The notes under the pieces were generated by a model that was given only the letters and a program-made list of their open reading frames with translations, made no database searches and had not been told where the DNA came from. Positions 9,086-17,370 of a stretch of DNA of 32,627 nt are shown in pieces. A program made the position numbers and the translations under genes. Position 1 is the first letter of the stretch. Each line of letters starts with the position of its first letter. The stretch covers positions 1 to 32,627 of the forward strand of contig JAMCTA010000042.1 in NCBI GenBank assembly GCA_023381895.1, written 5' to 3'. Origin of the DNA: Chloroflexota bacterium (GTDB lineage: Bacteria > Chloroflexota > UBA4733).

Positions 9086-9785
9086 TCTGGTGCTATTCGC
9101 CGTCTTCCCGTACGTTGCCACGATCTTGGCCGTCCTTGTCGGAATTTATCGCTATTTCAGTGACCGCTACTCCTACTCCAGCCAGTCGTCGCAGTTTCTC
9201 GAGAACCGGGTGCTATTTTGGGGTTCCGTTCCCTGGCACTACGGCATCATCACGATACTGTTGGTCCACATCGTGGCGGCTATCGTGCCTGGGGCTTGGG
9301 GGCAACTACTCGGCGTACCGTGGCGCCTTGCTACCTTGGAAGTGACAGGCTTCGCAGTCGCCGTGTTCACGCTGCTTGGCCTTGCCCTGCTCATCATTCG
9401 CCGGCTGAGCACCCCCCGCATCCGCGCTGTGACGACGGGACTCGACTGGGTTCTGCTGGCCGCGCTGCTGGTGCAAGTGGGGCTTGGTTGCTGGATCGCT
9501 CTCTTCTACCGCTGGGGTGGGGCATGGTACGTTCGAACCGCTGCACCCTGGCTGGTCTCACTGGTGACACTCCACCCGCAGGTAGATACCGTCACGGCGC
9601 TGCCGGGCATCGTCAAGCTGCACCTACTCGGCGGCTTTCTGATCGTGGCCTTGTTTCCCTTCACGCGCCTGGTGCATCTGGTGACGTTTCCCGTCACCTA
9701 TCTCTGGCGCCCTCACCAGGTGGTCGTTTGGAACCGCCGGCCAGGGACCACGGCCGCGCTTGGCGGGAGGCCTGGAGCAAAGTGA
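9078..9785 (+). CDS. narI: Cytochrome b (gamma) subunit of nitrate reductase / nitrite oxidoreductase
   Basis: Translation from GTG 9078, after GAAGGTGA, gives a 235-aa protein with five predicted membrane helices. The four haem-b ligands are visible as two pairs: H54 and H64 (VPWHYG, LLVH) and H182 and H200 (KLHLLGG, RLVH). The 18-residue spacing of the second pair matches E. coli NarI (H187/H205). NarI anchors the alpha-beta dimer and carries electrons across the membrane via two b haems; here the partner may be the cytochrome c encoded at 2651-3298. The start lies inside narJ. A GTGA overlap at 9782-9785 couples it to the small downstream frame. Confidence 0.95.
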   Translation: MSNLVLFAVFPYVATILAVLVGIYRYFSDRYSYSSQSSQFLENRVLFWGSVPWHYGIITILLVHIVAAIVPGAWGQLLGVPWRLATLEVTGFAVAVFTLLGLALLIIRRLSTPRIRAVTTGLDWVLLAALLVQVGLGCWIALFYRWGGAWYVRTAAPWLVSLVTLHPQVDTVTALPGIVKLHLLGGFLIVALFPFTRLVHLVTFPVTYLWRPHQVVVWNRRPGTTAALGGRPGAK

Positions 9786-9974
9786 GGCCACTCGACGAGC
9801 TCCCCACAGCAAGCGCCACCCAATATGGTCATCTTTCCTCCCGGCAAGTGCTCGGGGCGCGCCTGGGCTTGCTCACCGGTCTGACAAGAGGGGATCCCCA
9901 ACGAACGGGAATGGTGGATGGCAATCACCTACTGTGCCGGAGCCGCGCTACTGGCGCCTACTACCGGCCATTGA
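9782..9974 (+). pseudogene. Small ORF between narI and narK, broken by a one-base insertion in a G-run
   Basis: A GTG overlapping the narI stop (GTGA) opens a frame reading MRPLDELPTASATQ, then VLGARLGLLTGLTRG. At the GGGG run near 9891-9894 the sensible reading moves to another frame: IPNEREWWMAITYCAGAALL and a TGA at 9972-9974. Dropping one G would give a continuous 63-aa protein with one hydrophobic helix near the C-terminus. Without that correction the frame runs on to a TGA at 10000 with no hydrophobic segment. I do not recognise a family. Supporting evidence is only the coupling and the length: 193 nt is 3n+1. Confidence 0.4.
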
Positions 9975-10061
9975 CAGGCGTAACTGGATGCACGGTCTGA
10001 CGTAAGCACGTCTTCGGGCACGGATGCCTTCCGTACGTTGTCCGTGATAGGAGGTTCAATC

Positions 10062-11390
10062 ATGGCCATGGCAACGAGTCCCGCAGCACCCGGTCACCTG
10101 TCAATCCAGGGAAGCCGGCGCAGCGCTCTCTGGCTGGCTACGCTGGGTTTCTTCGGCGGCTTTGCCGGTGTCGCTATCTTTGGGCCGATGGTCCCGAAGT
10201 TCATCACAATCCTGCACTTGACGCCGCTGGAGGCTGGCGTGCTGGCCGGCATTCCCAACCTCACCGGGGCCTTGCTGCGAATTCCCTTCGGCGCCTGGGT
10301 AGATCGCGCAGGCGGGCGCCGGCCCTTTCTAACGCTGCTGCTCGTCACCATTGTCGGGGTGGCGGGGCTGCTCCTGTTGCTCCACAATGCCTATCCCGAC
10401 CACATGCTCGGTCTCTACCCTATCTTGCTGCTGCTCGGTGCCTGCATTGGCAGCGGCATCGCCACCTTTTCCGTCGGCATCGGGCAGGTGTCCTACTGGT
10501 ACCCTCGAAAACAGCAGGGCGGTCCACTGGGCGTCTACGCCGGATTGGGCAATATGGCACCCGGCCTATCTTCGTGGCTGCTCCCCGTGGCGGTCATCTC
10601 ACTCGGGATGCTGGTCGCCTACGGTTGCTGGTTTGTCGCTCTGGTTATCATCACGGTCATCTATGCTTTCGGCATCCACGACGCGCCCTACTTTCAAGCG
10701 CGCCGGCAGGGCATTACCGTAGACGACCGCCAGCTTGCGACGCTGGGGGAAGATCTCATTCCCCCAGGCTCGACCTGGACTGGCCTGCGGCGCGCCGCCC
10801 AGTCGTCCACAACGTGGGCACTGGTGTTCATGTACTTCATCTCCTTCGGCGGCTTTCTCGGACTTACCGCCTGGTTACCTACGTTCTGGCATTCGATGTA
10901 CGCGACGACGCTGACCGAAGGTGGATTGCTGACACTTACCTTCAGCCTGTTGACGGCGCTCGTGCGGGTGCCTGGCGGACTGCTGTCCGACCGGATCACT
11001 ATTCGCTACGCTCTCACCGGCAACTTCCTGCTGATCGGTCTCGGCTCACTGCTGGTGGCCACGACGCACGTCTTTGGCGCCTCTCTCACCGGCACGGTGC
11101 TCATCGCCCTCGGCATGGGGTTGCAGAATGCCATCATCTTCAAGCTCCTCCCCCACTTTGTGCCCCACGCGGTCGGTGGGGCATCAGGCTGGGTCGGTGG
11201 CCTAGGCGCGTTAGGAGGCTTTGTCCTGCCTCCTCTGTTCGGTGTCATTGCCGGTGCGGTGGGCGCGCCGATGGGCTACGCGCGTGGGTTGCTGGTGATT
11301 GCCGGCCTGGTCGTGCTTGGACTGATTGACGTCGGTTGGTTGACGCATTGGAAATGGCAGACTGAGTTGGGATCAGGATCCCAGAAGTAA
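10062..11390 (+). CDS. narK: Nitrate/nitrite transporter, NarK family (MFS)
   Basis: The 442-aa membrane protein starts at ATG 10062 with AGGAGG 7 bp upstream; an in-frame GTG at 10038 lacks such a site. Twelve hydrophobic segments can be counted. The two glycine-rich nitrate signatures of the NNP family are present: GVYAGLGNMAPGLSSWLLPV in helix 5 and GASGWVGGLGALGGFVLPP in helix 11. DRAGGRRPF after helix 2 is the MFS loop motif. In this operon it would import nitrite or export nitrate (or the reverse for a nitrate reductase). It is the last gene before a strong hairpin, and is separated from narI by 276 bp. Confidence 0.92.
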   Translation: MAMATSPAAPGHLSIQGSRRSALWLATLGFFGGFAGVAIFGPMVPKFITILHLTPLEAGVLAGIPNLTGALLRIPFGAWVDRAGGRRPFLTLLLVTIVGVAGLLLLLHNAYPDHMLGLYPILLLLGACIGSGIATFSVGIGQVSYWYPRKQQGGPLGVYAGLGNMAPGLSSWLLPVAVISLGMLVAYGCWFVALVIITVIYAFGIHDAPYFQARRQGITVDDRQLATLGEDLIPPGSTWTGLRRAAQSSTTWALVFMYFISFGGFLGLTAWLPTFWHSMYATTLTEGGLLTLTFSLLTALVRVPGGLLSDRITIRYALTGNFLLIGLGSLLVATTHVFGASLTGTVLIALGMGLQNAIIFKLLPHFVPHAVGGASGWVGGLGALGGFVLPPLFGVIAGAVGAPMGYARGLLVIAGLVVLGLIDVGWLTHWKWQTELGSGSQK

Positions 11391-11430
11391 TGGATTACTC
11401 GTAACCAGCCGGACAACCACATCGCCCCGC

Positions 11431-11469
11431 CGTATCGAGCAGTGCGGGAGTGTGTCACTGCTCGATACG
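11431..11469. terminator. Perfect 14-bp inverted repeat after narK
   Basis: CGTATCGAGCAGTG (11431-11444) and CACTGCTCGATACG (11456-11469) are exactly complementary around an 11-nt loop. The site begins 41 bp after the narK stop. No T-run follows, so intrinsic termination would be atypical, but this is the most stable hairpin between narK and cysK. A protein-binding operator is an alternative. Confidence 0.5.
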
Positions 11470-11573
11470 CTCACCGCTTCTGCATCCCCCATCCTCAAGA
11501 AGCGTGTAGCATACACCTTCACGATGTAGGAACAGCGGCCCTGTTGCCCTCAGCGAATACCCATGTGCATAAG

Positions 11574-11602
11574 TTGACTTCATTGATCTTCATCATTAAC
11601 AT
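11574..11602 (+). promoter_or_regulatory. Candidate sigma-70-type promoter of cysK
   Basis: TTGACT (11574-11579) and TAACAT (11597-11602) are separated by exactly 17 bp in a locally AT-rich stretch. The cysK start is 126 bp downstream, implying a leader of about 120 nt in which I recognised no known riboswitch. Apart from this and the hairpin at 11431-11469, the 338-bp interval between narK and cysK holds nothing I can identify. Confidence 0.45.
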
Positions 11603-11728
11603 AGAGTACAAGACTCAAGGACGGCCGGGCGAGCCGGGTGAGGTCTCGAAGATACCGTACTGAGAAACGCGCCGGTGTAGACTCGCAGTAGGGTGCCGAG
11701 GTGAGGCAGTAGCAAAGGAAGGGCAACT

Positions 11729-12667
11729 ATGGCACAGGTAGGACGGATCGTGGAGGATGCTCTCGCACTCATGGGGCACACTCCGCTGGTACGACTGAAT
11801 CGACTCACGAAAGACTGTGGCGCCACCGTGGTGCTGAAACTAGAGTCATATCAACCGGGAGGCAGCGTCAAGGATCGCATCGGCGTCGCGATGATTCTGG
11901 ATGCCGAGGCTCGGGGCTTACTCACTCCTGACAGCGTCATCATCGAGCCCACAAGTGGCAATACGGGCATCGCCCTTGCTTGGGTTTGCGCCGTGCGCGG
12001 CTACCGGCTAATCCTCACGATGCCGGAGACGATGAGCGTCGAGCGCCGGCAGCTGCTTCGCTACTTTGGCGCCGAACTGGTGCTCACTCCTGGCAGCGCC
12101 GGTATGGCAGGCGCTATTCAGCGGGCTGAGGAGTTGCTAGCGACCACGCCCAAGGCCTGGATGCCTCAGCAATTCAAGAATCCGGCGAATCCGCGTGTGC
12201 ATCGGGAGACGACCGCCGCCGAGCTCTGGCAGGACACCGATGGAACGATCGACATTCTGGTGTCCGGAATCGGTACGGGGGGAACGCTCACTGGGGTGGC
12301 GGAAGTGTTGAAGGAACGGAAGCCGAGCTTTCGCGCCGTCGCGGTCGAACCGGCGGGCTCGCCCGTGCTCAGCGGCGGGAAACCCGGACGCCACCGTCTT
12401 CAAGGGATTGGTGCCGGGTTCGTCCCGGATGTGCTGCGGCTGGACCTCGTCGACGAGGTCGTCCAGGTGGAAGAGGAACAAGCATTTGCTACCTCGCGGC
12501 GCTTAGCTCGTGAGGAAGGACTGCTCGTAGGGATCAGCAGTGGCGCAAGCACTTGGGCGGCACTCCAGCTGGCCCGGCGTCCACAGTACGAGGGAAAGCT
12601 CATCGTCGCTATCGCACCAGACGGCGGAGAGCGCTACCTCTCCACAGACCTCTTTGCGCAAGCGTGA
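11729..12667 (+). CDS. cysK: Cysteine synthase (O-acetylserine sulfhydrylase)
   Basis: This 312-aa protein has the usual CysK length and layout. It starts at ATG 11729 after AAGGAAGG. The PLP lysine is K48 in [10 protein letters not shown], the substrate loop is TSGNTGIA near residue 75, the phosphate-binding loop is GTGGTLTG near residue 180, and the C-terminal ISSGAS binds the PLP ring nitrogen. It makes cysteine from O-acetylserine and sulfide in the cytosol. A CysM-type specificity cannot be excluded. A perfect hairpin closes the transcript at 12731. The later sufU relic and sufSU genes give the wider region a sulfur theme, but they are not in one operon with it. Confidence 0.93.
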   Translation: MAQVGRIVEDALALMGHTPLVRLNRLTKDCGATVVLKLESYQPGGSVKDRIGVAMILDAEARGLLTPDSVIIEPTSGNTGIALAWVCAVRGYRLILTMPETMSVERRQLLRYFGAELVLTPGSAGMAGAIQRAEELLATTPKAWMPQQFKNPANPRVHRETTAAELWQDTDGTIDILVSGIGTGGTLTGVAEVLKERKPSFRAVAVEPAGSPVLSGGKPGRHRLQGIGAGFVPDVLRLDLVDEVVQVEEEQAFATSRRLAREEGLLVGISSGASTWAALQLARRPQYEGKLIVAIAPDGGERYLSTDLFAQA

Positions 12668-12730
12668 GCACGAGCACCGGCGAATGAGCTGTTAGCAGCC
12701 GGTACCACCCCATCTGCGGGTACACGACAG

Positions 12731-12760
12731 TCTGGGCAGGTCGACTTCGACCTGCCCAGA
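12731..12760. terminator. Perfect hairpin between convergent genes (bidirectional terminator)
   Basis: TCTGGGCAGGTCG (12731-12743) and CGACCTGCCCAGA (12748-12760) pair perfectly around ACTT. It lies between the stops of cysK (plus) and the cupredoxin gene (minus), 63 and 37 bp away. Its symmetry and position fit termination from both sides, though flanking T-tracts are poor. Confidence 0.7.
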
Positions 12761-12796
12761 CCCGGCTGGCGCGTCGCCAGCGAAGATAGGCTTGTC

Positions 12797-13474
12797 TCAC
12801 ACTACCTGAAAACCGCCCATCATGTAGCCCTTGATGTGCATCGCTCCGCCCCAGCCTTCGGGTGGACTTCCACAGGGTGCCATGCACTGCCAGGTATAAG
12901 TACCTGGACCCGCAGTCTTGATAGTGAAAGACACGATCGACTCAGTAGGAAGCGGAATGTTGAGACCCAGCCCGCCAACCGAGAATGTGTGAGAGACATC
13001 TTGCGGGTTGAGCTCGGTGTACGTGTGCGTCGCCCCCGGGTCGTTAGGGTTCGTCATATCCAGATGCTGTGCGACAGCGTAGCCACCAACCGCGCCACTT
13101 ACCTTTGCGTTCGGCGATCCCTTTGGCAAAGGTGCAGTCCCATCATCAAAGTTCACGATACGCACGTGCACCGTAGCGTGGGCTGGAACGCGAACTTCCG
13201 CTGGAATGTAGGCAGGCCAGCCTTTCTTGCCGAGCATCTTGCCGGTGACAATGGTCAGTTCCAGATACTCGACAGCAGCGAGTTGGGCTGCGGCGGTGCT
13301 CGAGCTATCGCTTGACGCTGCTTTCTCGGACTGGTTTGCAGCTGTCGAGGAAGCCGTCGACTTGGCGGCTCCTATCAGGCTCTCACTACAGGCGGTGAGG
13401 AGCGTAGCCGTGCCCAAGAGGCCCGTTCCAACGCTCAACATCTTCCGGCGCGAGAGGGCTTGTCGTATCGTCAT
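12797..13474 (-). CDS. Tat-exported lipoprotein with a CuA-like cupredoxin domain
   Basis: Start ATG 13474 has GGAGGA upstream and gives 225 aa. The N-terminus carries a twin-arginine motif (SRRKML, R9-R10) followed by a lipobox LTAC with C29, so a folded, probably cofactor-loaded protein would be exported and lipid-anchored. Residues 30-65 are a Ser/Ala-rich linker. The rest is a cupredoxin-like beta domain with H162 (VSHTF), C197 and C201 (WQCMAPCG), H213 and M218 near the C-terminus. His to first Cys is 35 residues and the cysteines are C-x3-C, as in the CuA site of cytochrome oxidase subunit II, but the gap to the second His is 11 instead of 3. It probably acts in extracytoplasmic electron transfer; a mononuclear site is the alternative. 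Confidence 0.8.
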   Translation of the reverse strand: MTIRQALSRRKMLSVGTGLLGTATLLTACSESLIGAAKSTASSTAANQSEKAASSDSSSTAAAQLAAVEYLELTIVTGKMLGKKGWPAYIPAEVRVPAHATVHVRIVNFDDGTAPLPKGSPNAKVSGAVGGYAVAQHLDMTNPNDPGATHTYTELNPQDVSHTFSVGGLGLNIPLPTESIVSFTIKTAGPGTYTWQCMAPCGSPPEGWGGAMHIKGYMMGGFQVV

Positions 13475-13646
13475 CGTGTGAGGCGTCCTCCAGATTACAT
13501 ACCAAAACAATTCATCAACTATCTCACTATACGTTCATAAATTCACTACTCATTGGAGGGCGCCTTCTCTGATGGACCTACTTTTCGCGTCTCCTCGCCT
13601 TTACGCTACGCGGCCTCATCCACCCTGTCGCCAAGTGAGGCGGGCC

Positions 13647-13725
13647 TACCCAGGGCTTGACGCAGGGCAACCAAAGGCAAGAGCGCACACTGCAGCGGCG
13701 CTGCCGCCTGGCTCATGACACACCC
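13647..13725 (-). pseudogene. Relic of sufU with an internal deletion
   Basis: On the minus strand this reads LGGCVMSQAAA followed directly by PLQCALLPLVALRQALG. These are the second-cysteine and third-cysteine segments of SufU with the roughly 40 residues between them missing. At DNA level 13647-13695 matches 31742-31790 of the intact sufU at 43 of 49 positions, and 13696-13725 matches 31892-31921 at 28 of 30. The rest of the 395-bp gap between the cupredoxin and epimerase genes shows nothing else I recognise. It has the same orientation as the intact gene. Confidence 0.8.
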
Positions 13726-13869
13726 GCCCAATGGTAGTTTGTTGACGGAGGTGGAATTGAGCGGCGGGCAACCGTCTGCGACTCATGCATTTCAGGAACA
13801 GCAGCACACTGCCTCTTATCGCCAGCCGCTGCCGCATTCCGGGCACACCGCTACAGTGCGCCTGAGAGC

Positions 13870-14913
13870 TTAGAAGAAGGCTTTGGCCAGGCCAAGCACT
13901 CCCTGCTTCCAGGGAACACGATGGGAGACACCGCTCGTGTTGGCGAATTGATTGAGGTGGGCGACGTACCACTGATAGTTGCGCACCAGCGCTTCCTTGT
14001 TTGAGTAGCGCGGCATATAGCCCAACACCCGCTGGGCCTTTTCGATAGAGACAAATGAGTCCTTTGCAGCCGTCTCATACACCCAAGTGTAGAGGGGTGA
14101 CAGATGCAGCATCTCCAGGAAGCGCAACGTAGCCACGAAGAGCGGCACAATGCGCAAGGGCACGATCTTTTTTCCGTAACCGGCAGCGTCGAGCACTGCT
14201 TGATAGTCTTCCGCGAACGTCGTGAACTCAGCGGCGCCGATGTTGAAGGTGTCGTTGACTTTCTCACGGTCGAGTGTGGCGACGAGGTAGATAGCCTGGC
14301 ACAAGTCCTCGACGTCGAGGAGTTGATAGCGATTCTTCCCGCTACCCAAGACCGGAAAACTCTTCCTACTGTAAGCCCAGTCGTAGAGCAGTGCGAAGAC
14401 GCCGAGACGCTCAGGACCAACGAAGCTCTTCGGTCGCAAGATCGGCACGCACATGCCCTTAGCACGATAGGTCGAGCACAGCTCCTCGGCGAGAATCTTG
14501 GCCTGACCATACGGTCCTACACCTTCGAGGCGATCGTCTTCGTACAGCGGGTGATGGTCCGGGATTCCGTAGACTGCGGTCGAGGAAATGTGAATGAAGC
14601 GGTCGACGTGATGATCCCAGGCCGTCTGGAGCACTGTTTCCGTGCCGCGAACGTCCGTTGAGTGGATATCTTCAGGAGAGTAGAGCGGCAGAGCCGCAGC
14701 AGTGTGCACGACGACATCCACGCCACGCATGGCTTCTTCCACGGCATTGCGGTCGCGTGTATCGCCTTTGATGCACGTAACACGATCTCTCACATCGCCG
14801 TATGTGAAGTCAGCAATGTCGAGTGAGACGACGAGCTCGCCGCGAGCAAGCAGGTACCGCGTGAGGTTGATGCCAAGGAATCCTGCGCCACCAGTGATAA
14901 GGAAGGTCGCCAA
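13870..14913 (-). CDS. NAD-dependent epimerase/dehydratase (extended SDR)
   Basis: A 347-aa Rossmann-fold protein. TTG 14913 is preferred as start: it is 8 bp after GGAGGAG and yields MATFLITGGAGFLG, whereas GTG 14931 lies inside that Shine-Dalgarno stretch. The nucleotide-binding GGAGFLG is at the N-terminus, D at the end of strand 2 (SLDIAD) suggests NAD preference, and the catalytic pair is Y-x3-K in GPYGQAKILAE with an upstream HISSTAVYG serine region. Family members act on nucleotide sugars or related hydroxy compounds; substrate unknown. It is transcribed alone and divergently from the sialidase-like pseudogene. Confidence 0.88.
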   Translation of the reverse strand: MATFLITGGAGFLGINLTRYLLARGELVVSLDIADFTYGDVRDRVTCIKGDTRDRNAVEEAMRGVDVVVHTAAALPLYSPEDIHSTDVRGTETVLQTAWDHHVDRFIHISSTAVYGIPDHHPLYEDDRLEGVGPYGQAKILAEELCSTYRAKGMCVPILRPKSFVGPERLGVFALLYDWAYSRKSFPVLGSGKNRYQLLDVEDLCQAIYLVATLDREKVNDTFNIGAAEFTTFAEDYQAVLDAAGYGKKIVPLRIVPLFVATLRFLEMLHLSPLYTWVYETAAKDSFVSIEKAQRVLGYMPRYSNKEALVRNYQWYVAHLNQFANTSGVSHRVPWKQGVLGLAKAFF

Positions 14914-15263
14914 AGGTTCTTCTCCTCCCACCTGCGAGTTCTGCTGGTCATTATCCGTGCTGTGCTCGGAGGGTTTCTTGCACAGCCATTGGCACGAGCT
15001 GCGCTCAGTACAGAGTGGGTTCTCCGCCTATCGCTTCATCGCCCCACTCCGTTGAGAGTTAGAGTGCTAGGGCCACAATGCGGCGCCAACCGGGGCGTTA
15101 CGATGTGCTACTACATCGCCACCCCGTCCAGATATCTGGCAGGAGCGAGCGGGGGAGTGACGCTAGCTCAGTCGTGACTACCAGGCCATTGCCGTCATCT
15201 GACGAGGGGACGAACTGATCGGTGCCCCCGGTCGCCTGGTGAGTTGAAAAGGGAAAATGCGAC
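14914..15263. other. 350-bp divergent intergenic region
   Basis: This gap lies between the epimerase (minus) and the sialidase-like pseudogene (plus). It must have held both promoters, but I see no convincing -35/-10 pair, no coding signal on either strand and no recognisable RNA. GAGTGCTAG at 15062-15070 resembles only half of a CIRCE element. Confidence 0.4.
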
Positions 15264-16334
15264 GTGAAAGCTTGGGCATCCAATCACCTCCTTGACGTTC
15301 GAGCGTTGCCGTCGACACGCGAAACTCTCGCCTACAAGGATGGTGGTCTATTCCCAGTGCTGGCTCTCGCCGCCAATGGTGTCGTGATCGCCGTGGTTCG
15401 GGGTGGCGCTGGGCACCTCGGCCGATCGGGCCGGATCAAGATCATTCGCTCGTTCGATGGCAGCTTGGCGTGGTCACCACCCAGCGTCGTCGCCGACAGC
15501 GAGTGGGATGACCGCAATCCCGCGCTTGGCGTGTCTCGTCGGGGCACACTCATTCTCGCCTATCACCGTCAGGGAAGATACGATGACCAAGGAAATTTTC
15601 GAGACGACCTCCCGCCCGTCGATCAGCCGGTAGCGGGCATGCTTACCCGCTCATTCGATTCCGGGCTGACCTGGGAAAAGCCGCGCCCGCTCGGCATCGA
15701 CTTGTTTCGGAGGGATTCTGCTTTCGGAAAAATCGTGAGCCTACCGGACGGGACGTTACTCTTGCCAATTTATGGCGCGCTGCACCCAACCCTTGTGAGT
15801 GAGAAGGCCCGTGATCTTTCCGCGAATGCTGGCTGTAACTATCTGCTCCGCTCGCGCGACGATGGCCAAACCTGGGGTGAGCCCTCGCTCATCGCGGTCG
15901 ATGTGAACGAGACGGCGCTGGTCGTCCTGCCCGATGGCGCGCTGCTGGCGGCGATGCACGCGGAGTTGCCGAATCCGGGACTACGCCTTGCGCGCTCGCA
16001 GGATGGGGGACTGACCTGGAGCGAGCCGGTTCAACTCACCGGTCGGCGCCAGGCCCCCGGTGATTGCCTCCTGCTGTCTAACAGAGATCTGCTGCTCACT
16101 TACGGCAACCGCAATCCGCCTTATCGCATTGAAGGACTCGTCAGTCGCGACGGTGGTCATTCCTGACTGGACTGCCTCCTTACCTTTTCTGGCCATCTCT
16201 ACGGCTACAACGTCGACTCGTCCCGGCCCTACGACTTTGGCTATCCGTCGAGTGTCATTCGCGAGATCAATGGCACCCGAACCGGAGTGACCTTGTACTA
16301 CTTCAATCCTTCCATCAACAAGCCAAAAACCTGA
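15264..16334 (+). pseudogene. Sialidase/BNR-repeat protein gene with an in-frame TGA in the fourth Asp-box
   Basis: From GTG 15264 the frame gives 300 aa to TGA 16164-16166, and continues in the same frame for another 55 codons (LDCLLTFSGHLYGY, YDFGYPSSVIREING, TLYYFNPS) to TGA 16332. Asp-boxes (S-x-D-x-G-x-T-W) appear as SFDSGLTW, SRDDGQTW and SQDGGLTW; the fourth reads SRDGGHS followed by TGA where Trp is expected, so TGG to TGA explains the break. The fold is a six-bladed beta-propeller as in exo-sialidases. No signal peptide is visible. A 300-aa product would lack the last blade. Neighbouring sugar genes suggest a former glycan-processing role. Confidence 0.75.
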
Positions 16335-16762
16335 AAAGAGGAGGCGGGAGGCGAGCGCTACTTGCCACTCGAAGGTAAAACACGCTACGACAGCCGGGAC
16401 TATCGCGCGGTCGCGGTGACCTGGGGTGAAGACGAGCTGATCGCCGCGCTGGATCAGGTGGCTGGTCGAAGGTGAAAACGGGCAAGCATCAGAGCAAAAC
16501 GGCCCGGATCTCTATCCTCAGGTGAGCTTGCCGCCGTCCACGAACTCGGCACTTTCGATGGAATGTGCCACTGGCAGCACCTCTGCCCGCGTCGTAGGGA
16601 TCAAGAATCCAGTACACGTTGCAAGCGATGGCGCAGCGATAAGCGACTACCCGCGCCACGACGCTATGGGAGAATGATACCAGCACCATACAGACGGCAA
16701 CGGCAGCCTGTCTGGCCGCTGTGACCACATCGCTGGCGAGGCGGCAGGAAATGAGAGATGAT
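16335..16762. other. Gene-poor stretch with an unrecognised ORF remnant
   Basis: Between the sialidase-like pseudogene and the DinB-like gene I find one protein-like segment in the plus direction at about 16341-16475 (GERYLPLEGKTRYDSRDY, then VAVTWGEDELIAALDQV, TGA). Its composition looks coding, but it lacks a start and I cannot assign a family. The remainder shows no coding pattern. I read it as decayed DNA. Confidence 0.35.
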
Positions 16763-17206
16763 ATGGATCAGTCGTTTAGCGAGCGCAACGATCACGAGCG
16801 GGTACGGCTGCGGCAGCTCATCGAGCGGCTCGACGAGGCGGACCTCGGTCGGGAGCTCGGGGGTGGCTGGACCATTGCCGCGCTGCTGGCGCACCTGGCC
16901 TTTTGGGACCGGTATGCCCTCGCTGTGTTGGAGACCTGGCAGCGCAGCGGCGTCGCACCACGGACCGGGGAAGCCAACGAGATCAATGTCGCCGAGCTGC
17001 CGGTCTGGCGGGCGCTGCCGCCACGGGCCGCAGTGGCAGCAGTCTTGGAGGCAGCCAGCACTATCGACGAGCGGGTTAGCACGCTCCCCACGGCGGTCGT
17101 CGAGGCAGTCGTAGCGGCGGGACGCCTGCGCATCCTTGATCGCTCACTCCACCGGCAGGCGCACATCGAGGAGATCGAGCGCTTTGGTGGGAGCCGGATA
17201 GCTTGA
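16763..17206 (+). CDS. DinB-like / mycothiol-dependent maleylpyruvate isomerase-like protein
   Basis: A 147-aa predicted four-helix-bundle protein from ATG 16763 (MDQSFSERNDHERVRLRQL); ATG 16751 would add four residues. The diagnostic segment is LGGGWTIAALLAHLAFWDRYALAVLETW, where DinB-superfamily proteins have W-T-x-x-x-x-L-x-H-L with the first metal-binding His. A second pair of possible ligands is the HRQAHIEEIER segment near the C-terminus (H-x3-H). Such proteins bind a divalent metal and often act as thiol-dependent transferases in the cytosol; the substrate is unknown. It is the only intact gene between two pseudogenes. Confidence 0.7.
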   Translation: MDQSFSERNDHERVRLRQLIERLDEADLGRELGGGWTIAALLAHLAFWDRYALAVLETWQRSGVAPRTGEANEINVAELPVWRALPPRAAVAAVLEAASTIDERVSTLPTAVVEAVVAAGRLRILDRSLHRQAHIEEIERFGGSRIA

Positions 17207-17370
17207 CTCGTCACGGCGGTGGGCTACCAGGTCGCCGCCATCACCTTGGAGCAGATCCCACCCTGGTCCCCTCCAGCTGACGCTGCCCAGCTCAGTCTGG
17301 ATTCCGCACGGTTGATCAGCCCTGGCTGAGCAAGAAGAAGATCTTTACCCAGATAATCGCCTTCGGGCGC

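Noticed and set aside
15057..15072. Half of a CIRCE (HrcA) element, GAGTGCTAG
   Set aside because: The left half TTAGCACTC is absent and no heat-shock gene follows.
16489..16728. 79-codon minus-strand frame upstream of the DinB-like gene, with a segment resembling an SDR end (F-V-D-G-G)
   Set aside because: The match is a few residues only, no Rossmann fold precedes it, and composition looks random.
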